Assembly (NCBI RefSeq): GCF_012939955.1
Contig: NZ_SPMY01000011.1
Location: 1-64,000 of the forward strand
Source: Candidatus Accumulibacter phosphatis
GTDB taxonomy: Bacteria; Pseudomonadota; Gammaproteobacteria; Burkholderiales; Rhodocyclaceae
Length of the DNA: 64,000 bases
Direction of reading: 5' to 3'
The stretch's first letter is position 1; every line of letters starts with the position of its first letter. Shown here in pieces: positions 24,307-36,398 of this stretch. Under the pieces are notes generated by a model. That model saw only the letters and a list, made by a program, of their open reading frames with translations. It did no database searches and was not told the origin of the DNA. A program made the translations under genes and the position numbers.

Positions 24307-25074
24307 TTACTTCGGCGCCATGCGAATGGAACCGTCGATGCGGATCACTTCGCCATTCAGGTACGAGTTCTCGCAGATGTGCTGAACGAGGGCGGCGTAT
24401 TCGGCCGGCTTGCCCAGGCGCGAAGGGAAGGGAACCATCTGGCCCAGGGAATCCTGAGCGGCTTGTGGCAGGCCTTTGAGCATCGGCGTTTCGAAGATGC
24501 CTGGAGCGATGCACATCACCCGAATGCCGTGCGCCGCCAGTTCACGCGCCACCGGCAGCGTCAAACCAGCCACCGCGGCCTTCGAGGAGGCATAGGCTGC
24601 CTGACCGATCTGACCATCGAAAGCGGCAACCGAGGCGGTATTGACGATCACGCCACGCTCGCCCTTGTCGTTCGGCTCGTTCTTGCTCATTGCGTCAGCG
24701 GCCAGACGAATCATGTTGAAAGTGCCGACCAGGTTGATGCTCACCACGCGCGCAAAGGTGGCCAGATCGTGCGGGCCATTGCGGCCGAGCACTTTCTTGG
24801 GGGGTGCGACGCCGGCACAGTTGACCAGCCCGTGCAGCCCACCGAATTCATTCACTGCCATTTCGATGGCCGCAGTGGCGCTCGCTTCATCGGTCACGTC
24901 GGTCTTCGCGAAGCGAGCGTTTGCCCCCAACTCCGCCGCCTGCGCCTCACCGGCAGTGGCATCGATGTCGACGATCACCACTTTGCCACCCGCACGAACC
25001 AAGTTGCTCGCCGTCTCTGCGCCGAGTCCTGAACCCGCGCCTGTTACCACAAACACACTACCGTTGATTTGCAT
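24307..25074 (-). CDS. 3-hydroxyacyl-CoA dehydrogenase type II (SDR family)
   Basis: This 255-residue short-chain dehydrogenase is close in layout to HSD17B10/FadB2-like enzymes. Nucleotide motif: [12 protein letters not shown]. Structural NAG variant: LVNCAGVA. Catalytic Ser in NTASVAAF, then YASSKAAV (Y-x-x-x-K). The DIDA segment after the second strand suggests NAD(H). It may oxidise (S)-3-hydroxyacyl-CoA or serve as the reductase step for PHA. It is the first gene of the minus-strand PHA operon, divergent from class I phaC. Confidence 0.88.
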   Translation of the reverse strand: MQINGSVFVVTGAGSGLGAETASNLVRAGGKVVIVDIDATAGEAQAAELGANARFAKTDVTDEASATAAIEMAVNEFGGLHGLVNCAGVAPPKKVLGRNGPHDLATFARVVSINLVGTFNMIRLAADAMSKNEPNDKGERGVIVNTASVAAFDGQIGQAAYASSKAAVAGLTLPVARELAAHGIRVMCIAPGIFETPMLKGLPQAAQDSLGQMVPFPSRLGKPAEYAALVQHICENSYLNGEVIRIDGSIRMAPK

Positions 25075-25669
25075 TTTAACCCCCCAAAAAAATATCGCGA
25101 CATCACGCGATGTCGCGCTACTGGTCCATGCCGACGTCGATCGTTGCGACCCGACATCGGCACGGAAGAATACGGTCCCCCCGCTGACCCGCCGCCATCC
25201 TGGTGACGCCGCAGCCGTGCCTGCGAAAATACTGCCCAGTGAAAAAATCGCACTGGCGGTCCGCCTCCCTGCTCACTGCGTCGCAGTGCCTACTTCCCGG
25301 CGGGACCGGTCGCAGCGACGAGCAATCGTGGCATTGTCGAATGCCGAGTGCTACTGAGTCAAGCTCTTGCTCTGCTCTGCGCTTACGCGTCAGCTACTCC
25401 GAGAGCAAAGCGCTTGCTGTGATGGCCGCCGACCTGGTTTCTGCCAGCACCCAGACCGAATCACCGCCGTCCCGTGCCGACAGCGGCCAGTGCAAACCGG
25501 TGCTGCCAACCCACAGCAGGCGTTGCGCGCGCTGATCCAGGGCAGCTGTCTGCAAAAGTTGACCTGGATCAGTCCGCCAACGGCCCGATGCCTTAGCATT
25601 TTCGCTTTGGCCGAAGCGCTTCGCGGCACCGACTGACGGGCACTCCGGCAACCATCGGAAGAGACTCCC
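25075..25669. other. Divergent intergenic region between the two PHA loci (595 bp)
   Basis: No gene is called. It must hold the promoters of the SDR-thiolase-phaEC operon (minus) and class I phaC (plus). A run of CCCCCCAAAAAAATATCGCG at 25080-25099 and an inverted repeat, TCGCGACATCACGCGATGTCGCG (25095-25117), lie just upstream of the SDR start and may be an operator. Open frames inside look like chance. Confidence 0.45.
25095..25117. promoter_or_regulatory. Inverted repeat upstream of the SDR gene
   Basis: CGCGACATC and GATGTCGCG flank a five-base centre, ACGC plus flanking base, 21-43 bases before the SDR start. The symmetric form suggests a dimeric repressor site controlling the PHA operon. 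No regulator such as PhaR is in the window. Confidence 0.4.
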
Positions 25670-27506
25670 ATGAGCGAGAACTCCAAGCAATCCATCGAAC
25701 CCTCCGTCGAGCCCGGCGTCAACGACGCAGCCCCACCGCCCGCGCACTTCTCGCGCCGCCTCAGCGATCGCCACACCCTCGATTCCCGCGCGCTGGAAGA
25801 TATCGACCGCATGACCAACATCGCGCTTGGCAAACTGTGCGGTGGCGTTTCACCAGCGTCACTGGCCATGGCCTACCTCGACTGGACGGTGCACCTCGCC
25901 TCTTCACCCGGGAAACAGTTTCAACTGGGCGCCAAAGCGATCCGCAAGGCCATGCGCCTGGGCAGCTATGCCCTGACTTCGGCAATCACCGGCAAGGCCG
26001 AGCCGTGCATCGAGCCACTTCGCGGCGACCACCGTTTCGACCATCCGGGCTGGCAACGCTTTCCCTACAACGTCATCTACCAGGGCTTCCTGCTCAATCA
26101 GCAGTGGTGGCACAACGCCACCACCGACGTACGTGGCATTGCGAAGCACAGCCAGGCCTCGGTGTCGTTCACCGCCCGCCAGATCCTCGACATGGCGGCG
26201 CCGTGCAACCTCCCCTTCCTGAACCCCGAGATCGCCGAAACAACGCTCAAGGAGCGCGGCGCCAATCTGGTGCGCGGCGCAAGCAACTACCGTGAGGACT
26301 TCGGCCGCTCGCTGCGCAAGGAAGCGCCCGCCGGGGTGGAAGCCTTCCGCGTTGGCGAGAACCTGGCCATCACCCCCGGCAAAGTGGTCTACCGCAATCA
26401 CCTGATCGAGCTGATTCAATATTCACCGAGCACCGACACCGTTCAGCTCGAACCGGTACTGATGCAATCGGCGTGGATGATGAAGTACTACATCCTCGAC
26501 CTTTCACCGCACAACTCGCTGGTCAGGTACCTCGTCGATCGCGGCCATACGGTGTACATGATCTCCTGGCTCAACCCGGGTCCCGAACACCGCAATCTGG
26601 GCATGGAGGACTACCGCCGGCACGGCACGCTGGCCGCGGTGGACGCCATCTCCGAGATGCAAGCCGGGCGCAAGATCCACAGCGTCGGCTACTGCCTGGG
26701 GGGGTATTCTGCTGATCATCACCGCTGCAGCCATGGCCCGCGACGGTGACGATCGCCTGGCCAGCGTCACCCTGTTCACCACCATGACCGATTTCACCGA
26801 AGTCGGCGAAATCAACGTTTTCATGGACGCCAGCGAAGTGACGCTGCTCGAAGACATGATGTGGCAGAAGGGCTACCTCGATCACACGCAGGTTTCGGGG
26901 GGCTTCCAGATCTTGAAGTCTGCCGACCTGATCTGGTCGAAAATGGTCCGCGAGTATTACCTCGGACATCGCGAACCAATGTTCGACCTCATGGCCTGGA
27001 ACGCCGACGGCACGCGCATGCCCTATCGCCAGCACTCCGAACTGCTGCGCCGACTGTACGTGGACAACGAGCTCTTCGAAGGCAAGTACATGGTCGAGGG
27101 CCGCGCCATTTCGATCAGCGACATCCACTGCCCGATCTTCGCCGTCGCCGCGGTCGCCGACCATGTCGCCCCCTGGCACTCGGTCTACAAGCTGCATCTG
27201 CAAAGCGATGCCACGGAACTGACCTTCGTCCTCACCAGCGGCGGCCACAACGTCGGCATCATCAACGAACCCGGCCACCCGGGCCGCTCCTTCCAGCTCA
27301 GCGTCTGCCACGAAGGGGACCGCTGTATCGACCCGGAAACCTGGAAGGAACGCACCCCGAGCACCGCCGGCTCGTGGTGGCCGGTGTGGCAGCAGTGGCT
27401 GACAAGGCATTCCTCGGGCAGCGAAGCGCCACCGGGCATGGGTGCGCCCGACAAGGGCTACCCGCCGCTGTGCGACAGCCCGGGAACCTACGTGCTGCAG
27501 AAGTAA
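25670..27506 (+). pseudogene. phaC: Class I-type PHA synthase, split by an extra base in a G7 run (probably intact in reality)
   Basis: The corrected protein has 611 residues: the N-terminal PhaC domain (DHRFDHPGWQRFPYN), then the alpha/beta-hydrolase part with the box GYCLGG holding the nucleophile Cys, VADHVAPW (Asp) and TSGGHNVGIINEP (His). The frame breaks right after the nucleophile box at the G7 run 26698-26704. Six Gs give YCLGGILLIITAAAMA. GGAAGAG precedes ATG 25670. Transcribed divergently from the class III operon. If the frameshift were real the gene would be dead. I consider a sequence error likelier. Confidence 0.92.
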
Positions 27507-27663
27507 TCTGCATCCCTCGGCCGCCAGCGCCTCGAGAACGTCGACGACGAGACCAGAAGCATCCTCGTTGCTGGCGGGCTTCTATCAAGCTACCGGGCCT
27601 TGGTGGCCTGGTTACGTCGCGCGGCCCTGCGCTTGCAATCTCCCCTTGTTTCCGGAACAATAA

Positions 27664-29772
<2,109 letters not shown>

Positions 29773-29847
29773 TAATGGCTCGCCCGCACAAGCATCTCCG
29801 GCAAGCCGGTGCACGCCGGCTGCGCCGCGACGCCCGGGCCTGAGCCG

Positions 29848-30477
29848 ATGCCCAGGCGAAAAGCAGAAGCCGGGCTCGAGCCCAATCGCCGCGCCGAGTT
29901 GCTGCGCGCAGCCGCCCGACTGTTCGTCGAAAAAGGTTTCGACGCCACCACCACGCGCGACATTGCCGACGCGGTCGGCATGCGCTCGGGCAGCCCTTTC
30001 TACCACTTCCGCAGCAAACAGGAACTCCTCAAGACGGCCATGGTGGAGGGACTCGACGCCGGCTACGCGCGCCTGCTCGCCGCCATCGACGGCATCACCG
30101 ACCCCGAACAGCGACTGCGCATCCTGGTGCGCACTCACCTCGGCACCCTGCTCGAAGGTGAATGCCATGCGCCAATGCTGCTCGGTGAAACACGCGCCCT
30201 CGACGCCGCCGCGCACGCCGAAATCGCCGCCGCCTTCGACCGCTATCAAATGCCGTGGCAGACCACCCTCGACGAACTGCAGCACAGCGGCAAGCTCGCT
30301 TCGGCGGCGGCGCCGGTGCGGCTGCTGCTCTTCGGCATGCTCAACGGGTCCAAACACTGGTATCGCCCGGACGGAAAGCTGTCGCTCGATGAACTCGCCG
30401 ATAGCGCGGTGGCGTTGCTGCTCGGCGAGTCGCGAACAATGGTGCCAGCAACAGGAACGCCCAAAGTGCCATGTTGA
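29848..30477 (+). CDS. TetR-family transcriptional regulator
   Basis: This ~209-residue protein has an N-terminal helix-turn-helix typical of TetR (RAELLRAAARLFVEKGFDATTTRDIADAVGMRSGSPFYHFRSKQELL). The C-terminal ligand domain is family-variable. It lies just downstream of fadH, so it may control fatty-acid degradation genes, but no operator was identified. ATG 29848 (MPRRKAEAG) is preferred over an earlier in-frame ATG at 29809. Confidence 0.88.
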   Translation: MPRRKAEAGLEPNRRAELLRAAARLFVEKGFDATTTRDIADAVGMRSGSPFYHFRSKQELLKTAMVEGLDAGYARLLAAIDGITDPEQRLRILVRTHLGTLLEGECHAPMLLGETRALDAAAHAEIAAAFDRYQMPWQTTLDELQHSGKLASAAAPVRLLLFGMLNGSKHWYRPDGKLSLDELADSAVALLLGESRTMVPATGTPKVPC

Positions 30478-30500
30478 CGACCCCGCAAACATCCTCCCCC

Positions 30501-30536
30501 GCCACTGCGAGGAACGCAGCGACGCGGCAGTCCAGC
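30501..30536. repeat. Partial family B repeat
   Basis: CACTGCGAGGAACGCAGCG and the following GACGCGGCAGTCCAG match one arm of the CATTGCGAGGAGGCG...GCGGCAATCCAG repeat found in full at 42770-42905 and 46222-46361. Confidence 0.6.
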
Positions 30537-30605
30537 GCCGCCTTCTCGCCATAGCCGTTCCCTCGACTTCGATCAGCCAACGCGATTTTCACCCCACGAG
30601 CACAC

Positions 30606-31137
30606 ATGAACGCAGCGCCAGACTTCGCCCTGCAGCCCACACTAATCGGCGAAACGATTTTCCTTCGCCCGCTGCAAGCCGGCGATTTCGAGCCGCTCTA
30701 CGCGGCCGCGTCGGATCCCGCGATCTGGGAGCAGCACCCGGAACCCTTGCGCTATCAGCGCGCAGTCTTTGCAGGCTTCTTTGCCAGCGCCCTCGCCTCC
30801 GGCGGTGCGCTGCTGGCTATCGAAAAAACATTCAGGCGCGGTGATCGGGTCGTCCCGCTACTACGACTGGAATCCCGAGGCCAGGGAGGTAACCATCGGC
30901 TATACCTTCCTGACCCGTAAGCATTGGGGTGGCTCCACGAACCGCGAAATGAAGCAACTGATGCTCGGCCATGCCTTCCTGTTCGCGAAAGCCGTGTGGT
31001 TCCATATCGGCAGCGACAACCGGCGTTCGCGCAAAGCCATGGAAAAGATTGGCGGCCAGCTGTCGCACGAGGTCAGCGTCGAATCGAACGGCGTCGCGCA
31101 TGACTACGCCTTCTACAAGATCGAGGCGCCACGGTGA
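30606..31137 (+). pseudogene. GNAT-family N-acetyltransferase, split by an extra base in an A6 run (probably intact)
   Basis: The corrected protein has 176 residues: the RimJ/RimL-like start (LIGETIFLRPLQAGDFEPLYAAASDP), then GAVIGSSRYYDWNPEAREVTIGYTFL, KQLMLGHAF and NRRSRKAMEKIGGQ, which form the acetyl-CoA fold. The break is at the A6 run 30823-30828. Five As give AIEKHSGAVIGSS in frame. The substrate is unknown. It probably acetylates a small amine or protein N-terminus. Confidence 0.85.
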
Positions 31138-31375
31138 TTCGGCAGCGAAAGCAAGCGGCTGGCAATGCTGACGGCGCCAGGCGATGCCTCTGGCGCGGAA
31201 CAGGACAATCGGCCCTCAGCTACTGTTTCTTGGCACCCACGTCAAATGTGCTCAGCTGTTTCCTTCGGCATTTCCTTGGTAGCATTCAGGCCCGCTGATC
31301 GTCCTCTTGTTCAACCCGGCCGCTTCGCGGTCGAGAAGCTCGCTCCGCAAGCAATCAAGCTACCGGTCATGACAT

Positions 31376-31484
31376 GTCGAGACACCCCTGATCATGAAAG
31401 TCATGACCGTTTCCCTCTTCCCCTGCCCCTTCTCCCGCAAGGAGAAGGGAGTTTCGTGAGTCGCTTGCGCGACTTTCACATTAA
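31376..31484 (+). repeat. Dispersed hairpin repeat (family A)
   Basis: A compact copy: GACACCCCTGATCATGAAAG, CTTCTCCCGCAAGGAGAAG, and GTGAGTCGCTTGCGCGACTT with the closing TTCACATTAA, in the same order as at 18401-18587 but without the central insert. Confidence 0.85.
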
Positions 31485-31679
31485 CGCCAGCTCATCACGC
31501 ATGGAAGTCACCACCGTTGGCGATTTGCTGCACTGGTCATAGGCAAACCTTGCCATGGCACACGCACACTCAGCCATTGCGGCAAAGGCCGACAAGTACA
31601 GTCGCACGCGCTTCATGATTCGTTCTCGCCGTTACGCGGGACTCAACAAGGAAACAATGAATATTGGCCCTCTGGCTGA

Positions 31680-31784
31680 CGACGAGCGTTGCAGATGGTG
31701 CTCCCACAGGCCTGCTGTTACTGCGGGAGTCGCGACCGCCTGTCGGTCGACCATCTCATTCCAACGAAACATGACGACCGCTTG
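31680..31784 (+). pseudogene. HNH endonuclease remnant
   Basis: The frame from 31680 reads RRALQMVLPQACCYCGS, then RDRLSVDHLIPTK, before a stop at 31782-31784. C-x2-C followed by S-V-D-H-L-I-P is the start of an HNH nuclease domain. The rest of the domain, including the second zinc pair and final His, is lost, and stops lie just upstream. A decayed fragment only. Confidence 0.5.
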
Positions 31785-32122
31785 TAAACTCCGCTGGAAT
31801 CAGGTCGACTCTCGTCTTTTGGGCGACCGAATCCTGAAGAAGATCATTCTCCATTTGATTCGGCTGCATACCTGCGACCAGACAAAAACCAGCTTGCGCC
31901 TGACGCGCACGCGAGCCGCTCGGGATGACGAGGTTCGGATGAAGATCCTGGGTTTCACGAAGTTATGATTGTCGCGTGCGGAGGCCCGGGCTGAAACCCC
32001 AACCCCCGGGCCTGACGCGCCAGGGCAGAAAGCGTGCCGACCGTAGCGGCCGAATCGCTGTCGGCAAGGAGCTCTTTGCTGCTCGGCGAAACCGCCGCCC
32101 AAAGTGACTGAAGGAGGTGTCC

Positions 32123-33418
32123 GTGGACTTGAATCCAGATCCGAAGACGTCGCTACGCAGGCTTGAACTCCCTGCAAAGCGCGCTGAACGATTCCTGTCA
32201 ATCCGCCAAGTGACGAGCGCTCTTGCCGCGCCCCTTTCGACGGAGGATTGCGCGATCCAGTCGATGCCGGATGCCAGCCCGGTGAAGTGGCATCTGGCGC
32301 ACACGACGTGGTTTTTCGAGACCTTCGTGCTGGTGCCGCATCAACCCGGCTACCGGCCACTTGAGCCGTCCTATCGCGTGCTCTTCAATTCGTACTATTA
32401 CGCGGTCGGGGACCGACACCCTAGACCGGAGCGGGGAATGCTCTCACGTCCAGGATTGGAACAAGTGCGCGCGTATCGCGATCATGTAGATCAGGCCATG
32501 CTCGAATTTCTTTCCGGGGAACGGGCGCTCCCCGCGGTGGACGCCTTGATCGAGCTCGGGCTGCACCATGAGCAGCAGCATCAGGAGCTTATCCTGACCG
32601 ACATAAAACACCTGCTCTCGCGCAATCCCCTGAAGCCCGCATACCAGGAACAATGGCCGCTGACCGCTATTCACGCATGCGCGCGGCGCTGGATTTCTTG
32701 CGCAGCGGGTTTGCGCGAGATTGGCTACTCCGGCCCCGATTTCTGCTTCGACAACGAGACGCCGCGCCACCGCGTCTGGCTTGACGCCTTCCGGATCGCC
32801 TCGCACCCGGTGACCCACGGCGATTTCATGGAGTTCATCGATGACGGTGGCTACCGGCGCCCGGAACTCTGGCTCTCGGCCGGCTGGGAGGCGGCGATGG
32901 CCCGTGGCTGGCAGGCGCCTGCGTATTGGGAGAGTCGGGACGGGCGCTGGTATTCGTTCACGCTTCATGGCGAAGCGCCGGTGGACCCGCATACGCCGAT
33001 CTGCCATGTGAGCTTTTACGAGGCCGATGCCTTTGCGCGCTGGGCGAACGCACGGCTTCCGACCGAGAGCGAATGGGAAGTGGCTGCACGCAGCTCGCCG
33101 CTGGCCGGAAATTTTCTTGAGAGCAGCGCACTGCACCCGCTCGCGCTGCGCGAGGCGTCGGCCAACGGGACGCCCGCACAAGCATTCGGCGATGTCTGGG
33201 AATGGACGCGTAGCGACTATGGGCCCTACCCCGGCTTTCAGTGTACCTCCGGTGCGGTCGGTGAATACAACGGAAAATTCATGAGCGGCCAATACGTGCT
33301 TCGCGGCGGGTCGTGTGCGACCCCTTGCAGTCACATCCGCGCAAGCTATCGCAACTTCTTCCCGCCTGATGCGCGCTGGCAATTCTCCGGCCTACGCCTG
33401 GCGCGCGATGGCGAATGA
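32123..33418 (+). CDS. egtB: EgtB-like iron-dependent sulfoxide synthase (ergothioneine/ovothiol type)
   Basis: This ~431-residue protein has an N-terminal DinB-like helical domain with the iron-binding pattern (KWHLAHTTWFFE and LHHEQQHQE, H-x3-H-x-E) and a C-terminal formylglycine-enzyme-like domain (HPVTHGDFMEFIDDGGY, RLPTESEWEVAAR, GDVWEWT, YVLRGGSCATP, ASYRNFF). Such enzymes couple a thiol to N-trimethylhistidine or histidine with O2. GTG 32123 is chosen because AAGGAGG ends 5 bases before it. No egtD methyltransferase is adjacent, so the exact product is not assured. Confidence 0.9.
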   Translation: MDLNPDPKTSLRRLELPAKRAERFLSIRQVTSALAAPLSTEDCAIQSMPDASPVKWHLAHTTWFFETFVLVPHQPGYRPLEPSYRVLFNSYYYAVGDRHPRPERGMLSRPGLEQVRAYRDHVDQAMLEFLSGERALPAVDALIELGLHHEQQHQELILTDIKHLLSRNPLKPAYQEQWPLTAIHACARRWISCAAGLREIGYSGPDFCFDNETPRHRVWLDAFRIASHPVTHGDFMEFIDDGGYRRPELWLSAGWEAAMARGWQAPAYWESRDGRWYSFTLHGEAPVDPHTPICHVSFYEADAFARWANARLPTESEWEVAARSSPLAGNFLESSALHPLALREASANGTPAQAFGDVWEWTRSDYGPYPGFQCTSGAVGEYNGKFMSGQYVLRGGSCATPCSHIRASYRNFFPPDARWQFSGLRLARDGE

Positions 33419-33769
33419 TGCTCCGGTCGTCCAGCCCACTGGGCAGGCAAAATCGCGGCAACCACGACCTTGCCGCGGAAGCGCTGAAGCGCGCGCCCCT
33501 GCAAGGCGAGTTTGGAGGCGCGTTGTTCCAAAATTGAAGGTCGCCTTTGGGTCACTAGCGCTCTTCCGTAAGCGTCACCGTACGGAGCATGGACGACTGG
33601 CAGCCATTTGCGCATCGCTACGCCATCCGGCGTAACAGCAAGCGCTTCTGGCCCTTCTATGACTAGCTCAATGCCTGGAACTTCGGCACCCGCAGTACTG
33701 ACGCCTACTGGCCGCTCCCCCTTAGCCTGCGATTTTTTCCGCTTTGTGAGCTGAATCCATGCAAGGTCG
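33419..33769. other. Gene-free interval after egtB (351 bp)
   Basis: I examined this stretch for an egtD gene and found no methyltransferase motif. A short frame reads MDDWQPFAHRYAIRRNSKRF but is not recognisable. Confidence 0.4.
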
Positions 33770-34129
33770 CTAGCGAGGACGCCGCGTACCCATCAGGCGC
33801 CGGATATAGTCGGCAACGACCAATAACTGGCGCCTGTCCAGTCGCGCAATGATGTTGCGGATCATTGGCGCCATGATCCGGGTGGCGCCGGCTACCCCGA
33901 GATTGGCCGACTGCTGTACGACGAAGCCAACCTTGGCCAGCAGGAGTGGTTTGAGAAAGCAGTAGTCCATGCCGCTGTTGGTCAGTTCTACCACCAGGTC
34001 ACCCAGCTCAGCGCGGTGCACCGTCGGGTCTTCGGCATGCTCGAGCGTATTCAGAAGCTGCACGGTCCTGGCGTGCAGATCCTCGGGATAGGCGATATGC
34101 AGGCAGTGTGGCTGAGCAGCGCGGGACAT
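33770..34129 (-). CDS. Hypothetical protein, 119 residues
   Basis: The start MSRAAQPHCLHIAYPEDLHA at ATG 34129 is preceded by AAGGAGAAA. The protein is predicted soluble and helical, with conserved-looking blocks (GDLVVELTNSGMDYCFLKPLL and APMIRNIIARLDRRQLLVVADYI). No known domain is recognised. It follows an MDR oxidoreductase on the same strand with a gap of 73 bases that contains a perfect 18-bp palindrome (34168-34185). Confidence 0.7.
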   Translation of the reverse strand: MSRAAQPHCLHIAYPEDLHARTVQLLNTLEHAEDPTVHRAELGDLVVELTNSGMDYCFLKPLLLAKVGFVVQQSANLGVAGATRIMAPMIRNIIARLDRRQLLVVADYIRRLMGTRRPR

Positions 34130-34167
34130 CAGTTTCTCCTTCGACAATCGCCGATCCCGCCGGCCGG

Positions 34168-34185
34168 GGTCAGCCGCGGCTGACC
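34168..34185. terminator. 18-bp palindrome between the hypothetical gene and the MDR gene
   Basis: GGTCAGCCGCGGCTGACC is perfectly symmetric. It lies 18 bases past the MDR gene stop (minus strand) and 39 bases before the next start, so it may be a terminator or operator. Confidence 0.4.
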
Positions 34186-34202
34186 GGCGACCACTCGCGC
34201 CG

Positions 34203-35216
34203 TCAATGCCGGATGCAGATCTTTCCGAAATGGGCGCCGCTCTTCAGCCAGCCCATCGCTTCCTTGAGTTCTTCGAAGGCAAAGATGCGGTCGACCACCG
34301 GCTGCAGCCGATGCTGCTCGATCGCCCGCAGCATCGCCTCGAAACCGTCGCGATGTCCGACGGTGATCCCCTGCAGACGCACCTGGCGCGTCACCACCAG
34401 CCCGAGTGGCGCCGCCAGGCTCGACCCGGACAATACGCCAATCATCGAGAGCGTCCCGCCCGGCTTGATGCAGCGCAAGGATTGCGGCAGGGTCTTCTCG
34501 CCACCCAGTTCGACGATGTGATCGAAGCCGCGCCCGCCGCTGATCGCTCGCGCCGACCTGGCCCATTCCGGCGTCGTCAGGTAATTGATCCCGGCATCCG
34601 CGCCGACGGCTTGCGCGCGTGTCAGCTTCGCATCGCTCGACGAAATGACCGTCACGTGCGCACCGAGCAGCTTCGCGAACTGCAGGGCGAACAGCGCCAC
34701 ACCGCCGGTTCCCTGCACCAGTACGTGCGATCCGGGAGCGAGCGTGTCGTGGGTGACGACCGCGCTCCACGCAGTAAGCGCCGCGCAGGGCAGCGTTGCC
34801 GCCTGCTCGTCGGCGAGATGAGCGGGCACCTTGACGACGCCGCTTTCGGGCAGGCACACGAGATCGGCCATCATCCCGTCGACCGGCCCGCCAAGCGTCT
34901 GTGTCAGCCGATCGAGATCGGGGGCGCCGGCCAGCCAGCCCTGGTGGAAGCAGGGGCATGCGCGATCGCCGACGCGCACCCGGCTTACCCCTGCACCGAC
35001 CTCGACGACGTCGCCGACACCGTCGGAAACCGGAATCAGCGGCAGCGTTCCGGTAAACGACCCGTAGCCGCGATCGGGTACGACCAGGTCGCGGTAGTTC
35101 AGCGAAGCCGCCTTCATCCGCAGCAACACCTGCCCCGGCCCGGGCTGAGGATCGCGCCGACTGGCCAACTGCAGATGGTCCATACCCCAGTCGTCCTGAA
35201 TCTGGAAAACTCTCAT
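34203..35216 (-). CDS. Zinc-type alcohol dehydrogenase-like oxidoreductase (MDR family)
   Basis: This 337-residue medium-chain dehydrogenase/reductase starts MRVFQIQDDWGMDHLQL at ATG 35216. The GroES-like half has SLNYRDLVVPDRGYG and the Rossmann half VLVQGTGGVALFALQFAKLLGAHV. The catalytic-zinc ligands of classical ADHs are not evident, so a quinone-reductase-like or NADPH-dependent activity is likelier. The substrate is unknown. Confidence 0.87.
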   Translation of the reverse strand: MRVFQIQDDWGMDHLQLASRRDPQPGPGQVLLRMKAASLNYRDLVVPDRGYGSFTGTLPLIPVSDGVGDVVEVGAGVSRVRVGDRACPCFHQGWLAGAPDLDRLTQTLGGPVDGMMADLVCLPESGVVKVPAHLADEQAATLPCAALTAWSAVVTHDTLAPGSHVLVQGTGGVALFALQFAKLLGAHVTVISSSDAKLTRAQAVGADAGINYLTTPEWARSARAISGGRGFDHIVELGGEKTLPQSLRCIKPGGTLSMIGVLSGSSLAAPLGLVVTRQVRLQGITVGHRDGFEAMLRAIEQHRLQPVVDRIFAFEELKEAMGWLKSGAHFGKICIRH

Positions 35217-36162
35217 CGCGCGCACTCCCAACGAGGTTGAAGACGACATCATGAGCTGGCACGCGGCGAGCTGCAACACGCTCCGGAGGGAAGGAGGAGG
35301 TGGCGGCGGGAGACGTGTCAACAACGAAAAGTATAGGAGGCCCGGTCAACCGCGGTCAATTGCAGATCCGCTCCCGGTGTATGAAATCGGCTCCGGCGGA
35401 CGCTTGCCCGCCATCGAGAAAGCGGTGAAACCGGCGGAAGCCGGGGCGAAACCGGGGTAAGGCCGTTCGAAATGGCGCAGGTCATGCCAATTGCCGAGGC
35501 TCTTGTTCGAGTTCGCGCGGCACTATGCAAGACAGCTGCACAACCTTGCTTCCGGTGCTCGGGAGGGAACGCCTGACGACCTCGGCCGGAATCTTGCCCG
35601 GCAAAGCCCGCGCTAGCGTGATCGCCGCCCGGGCAGGCCATCGCGGCGCACCGCAATGCGCCACGCGGCCGCCCGGCTCCTCTGCCTGCGGTCGCCGGTC
35701 GCCACCCGCCCCGGCGAAGGGTCTCCCGCTGACCGGGAATGTCGCCTGCTCGAACTCGGGCCATCGACGATCACAGCGCGAGTTTGAATCTTCGATCTTG
35801 AACTATCGGCCTTGGATCGTCGCGATAGAAGCCTGGGTGAAAAAGATCCACGCGCCGGCAAAAAAAGCATGCAGACTTCCATTGTCGCCATCGGCGCATC
35901 CATGACAGCGATGGAACGATCGATGATTCGCATTCATCTACCGATGTCGCGCAGCGGCCCGTTCGCTGCGGGCGATGGAACGATGACTGCGGAACTACGA
36001 GCCTTGGGTAAAAAAGTATCCGCTCTGGGTCGGCAAGGGTGAAGAGTGGGTCAAAAGGATCGAAACCCGATCGGTGCTCGTGCAGCTGTCGATCGATCCG
36101 CTACAGGCTTCGCTGGCGGCGCCCGGCGCTTCGATCAGGAACGCGCAGCAATCGCCGTCGCG

Positions 36163-36199
36163 CAGCGAATGTTTCATCGCCGCGATGAAACATTCGCTG
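36163..36199. repeat. 37-bp palindrome with 18-bp perfect arms
   Basis: The left arm CAGCGAATGTTTCATCGC and its exact reverse complement flank a single C at 36181. It is inside a gene-free region. It may be a transcription terminator, a binding site or a mobile-element end. Confidence 0.6.
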
Positions 36200-36330
36200 G
36201 CGAAGATGAAGAGCTCGATTGACCGCGTCCAGCCCTCGACCGTTGACGTTCGAATGGCTGCCCCCCGAGCTGGCGGCAGACCAGGCCCGGGGCGCGTGCG
36301 CAGCGCAGTCGGGCCGGAAGAACGCGGAAG

Positions 36331-36398
36331 AAGGGGGCCAGGCTGAATGTCACGCCCGCAGTCAGTTCCTCTGCCAACACAATTGAGTCTGGCCCCTT
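36331..36398. repeat. Imperfect inverted repeat, REP-like
   Basis: AAGGGGGCCAGGCTGAAT and ATTGAGTCTGGCCCCTT pair with a few mismatches across about 33 bases. The sequence type resembles REP elements mobilised by REP-associated tyrosine transposases. No such transposase is nearby. Confidence 0.45.

Larger units (their letters stand above)
31138..32122. other. Region with no intact gene (985 bp)
   Basis: It contains a family A hairpin repeat (31376-31484) and a decayed HNH endonuclease fragment (about 31680-31784). The longer open frames here have no recognisable protein features. Confidence 0.5.

Noticed and set aside
25394-25774. Minus-strand frame upstream of class I phaC
   Set aside because: It overlaps the phaC start on the opposite strand and has no family resemblance or ribosome site.
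31555-31968. 137-codon plus-strand frame
   Set aside because: Its own sequence has no features; the HNH-type sequence in this stretch is readable in a different frame and is broken.
33419-33769. Possible egtD remnant after egtB
   Set aside because: No SAM-binding or histidine-methyltransferase motif is readable in any frame.
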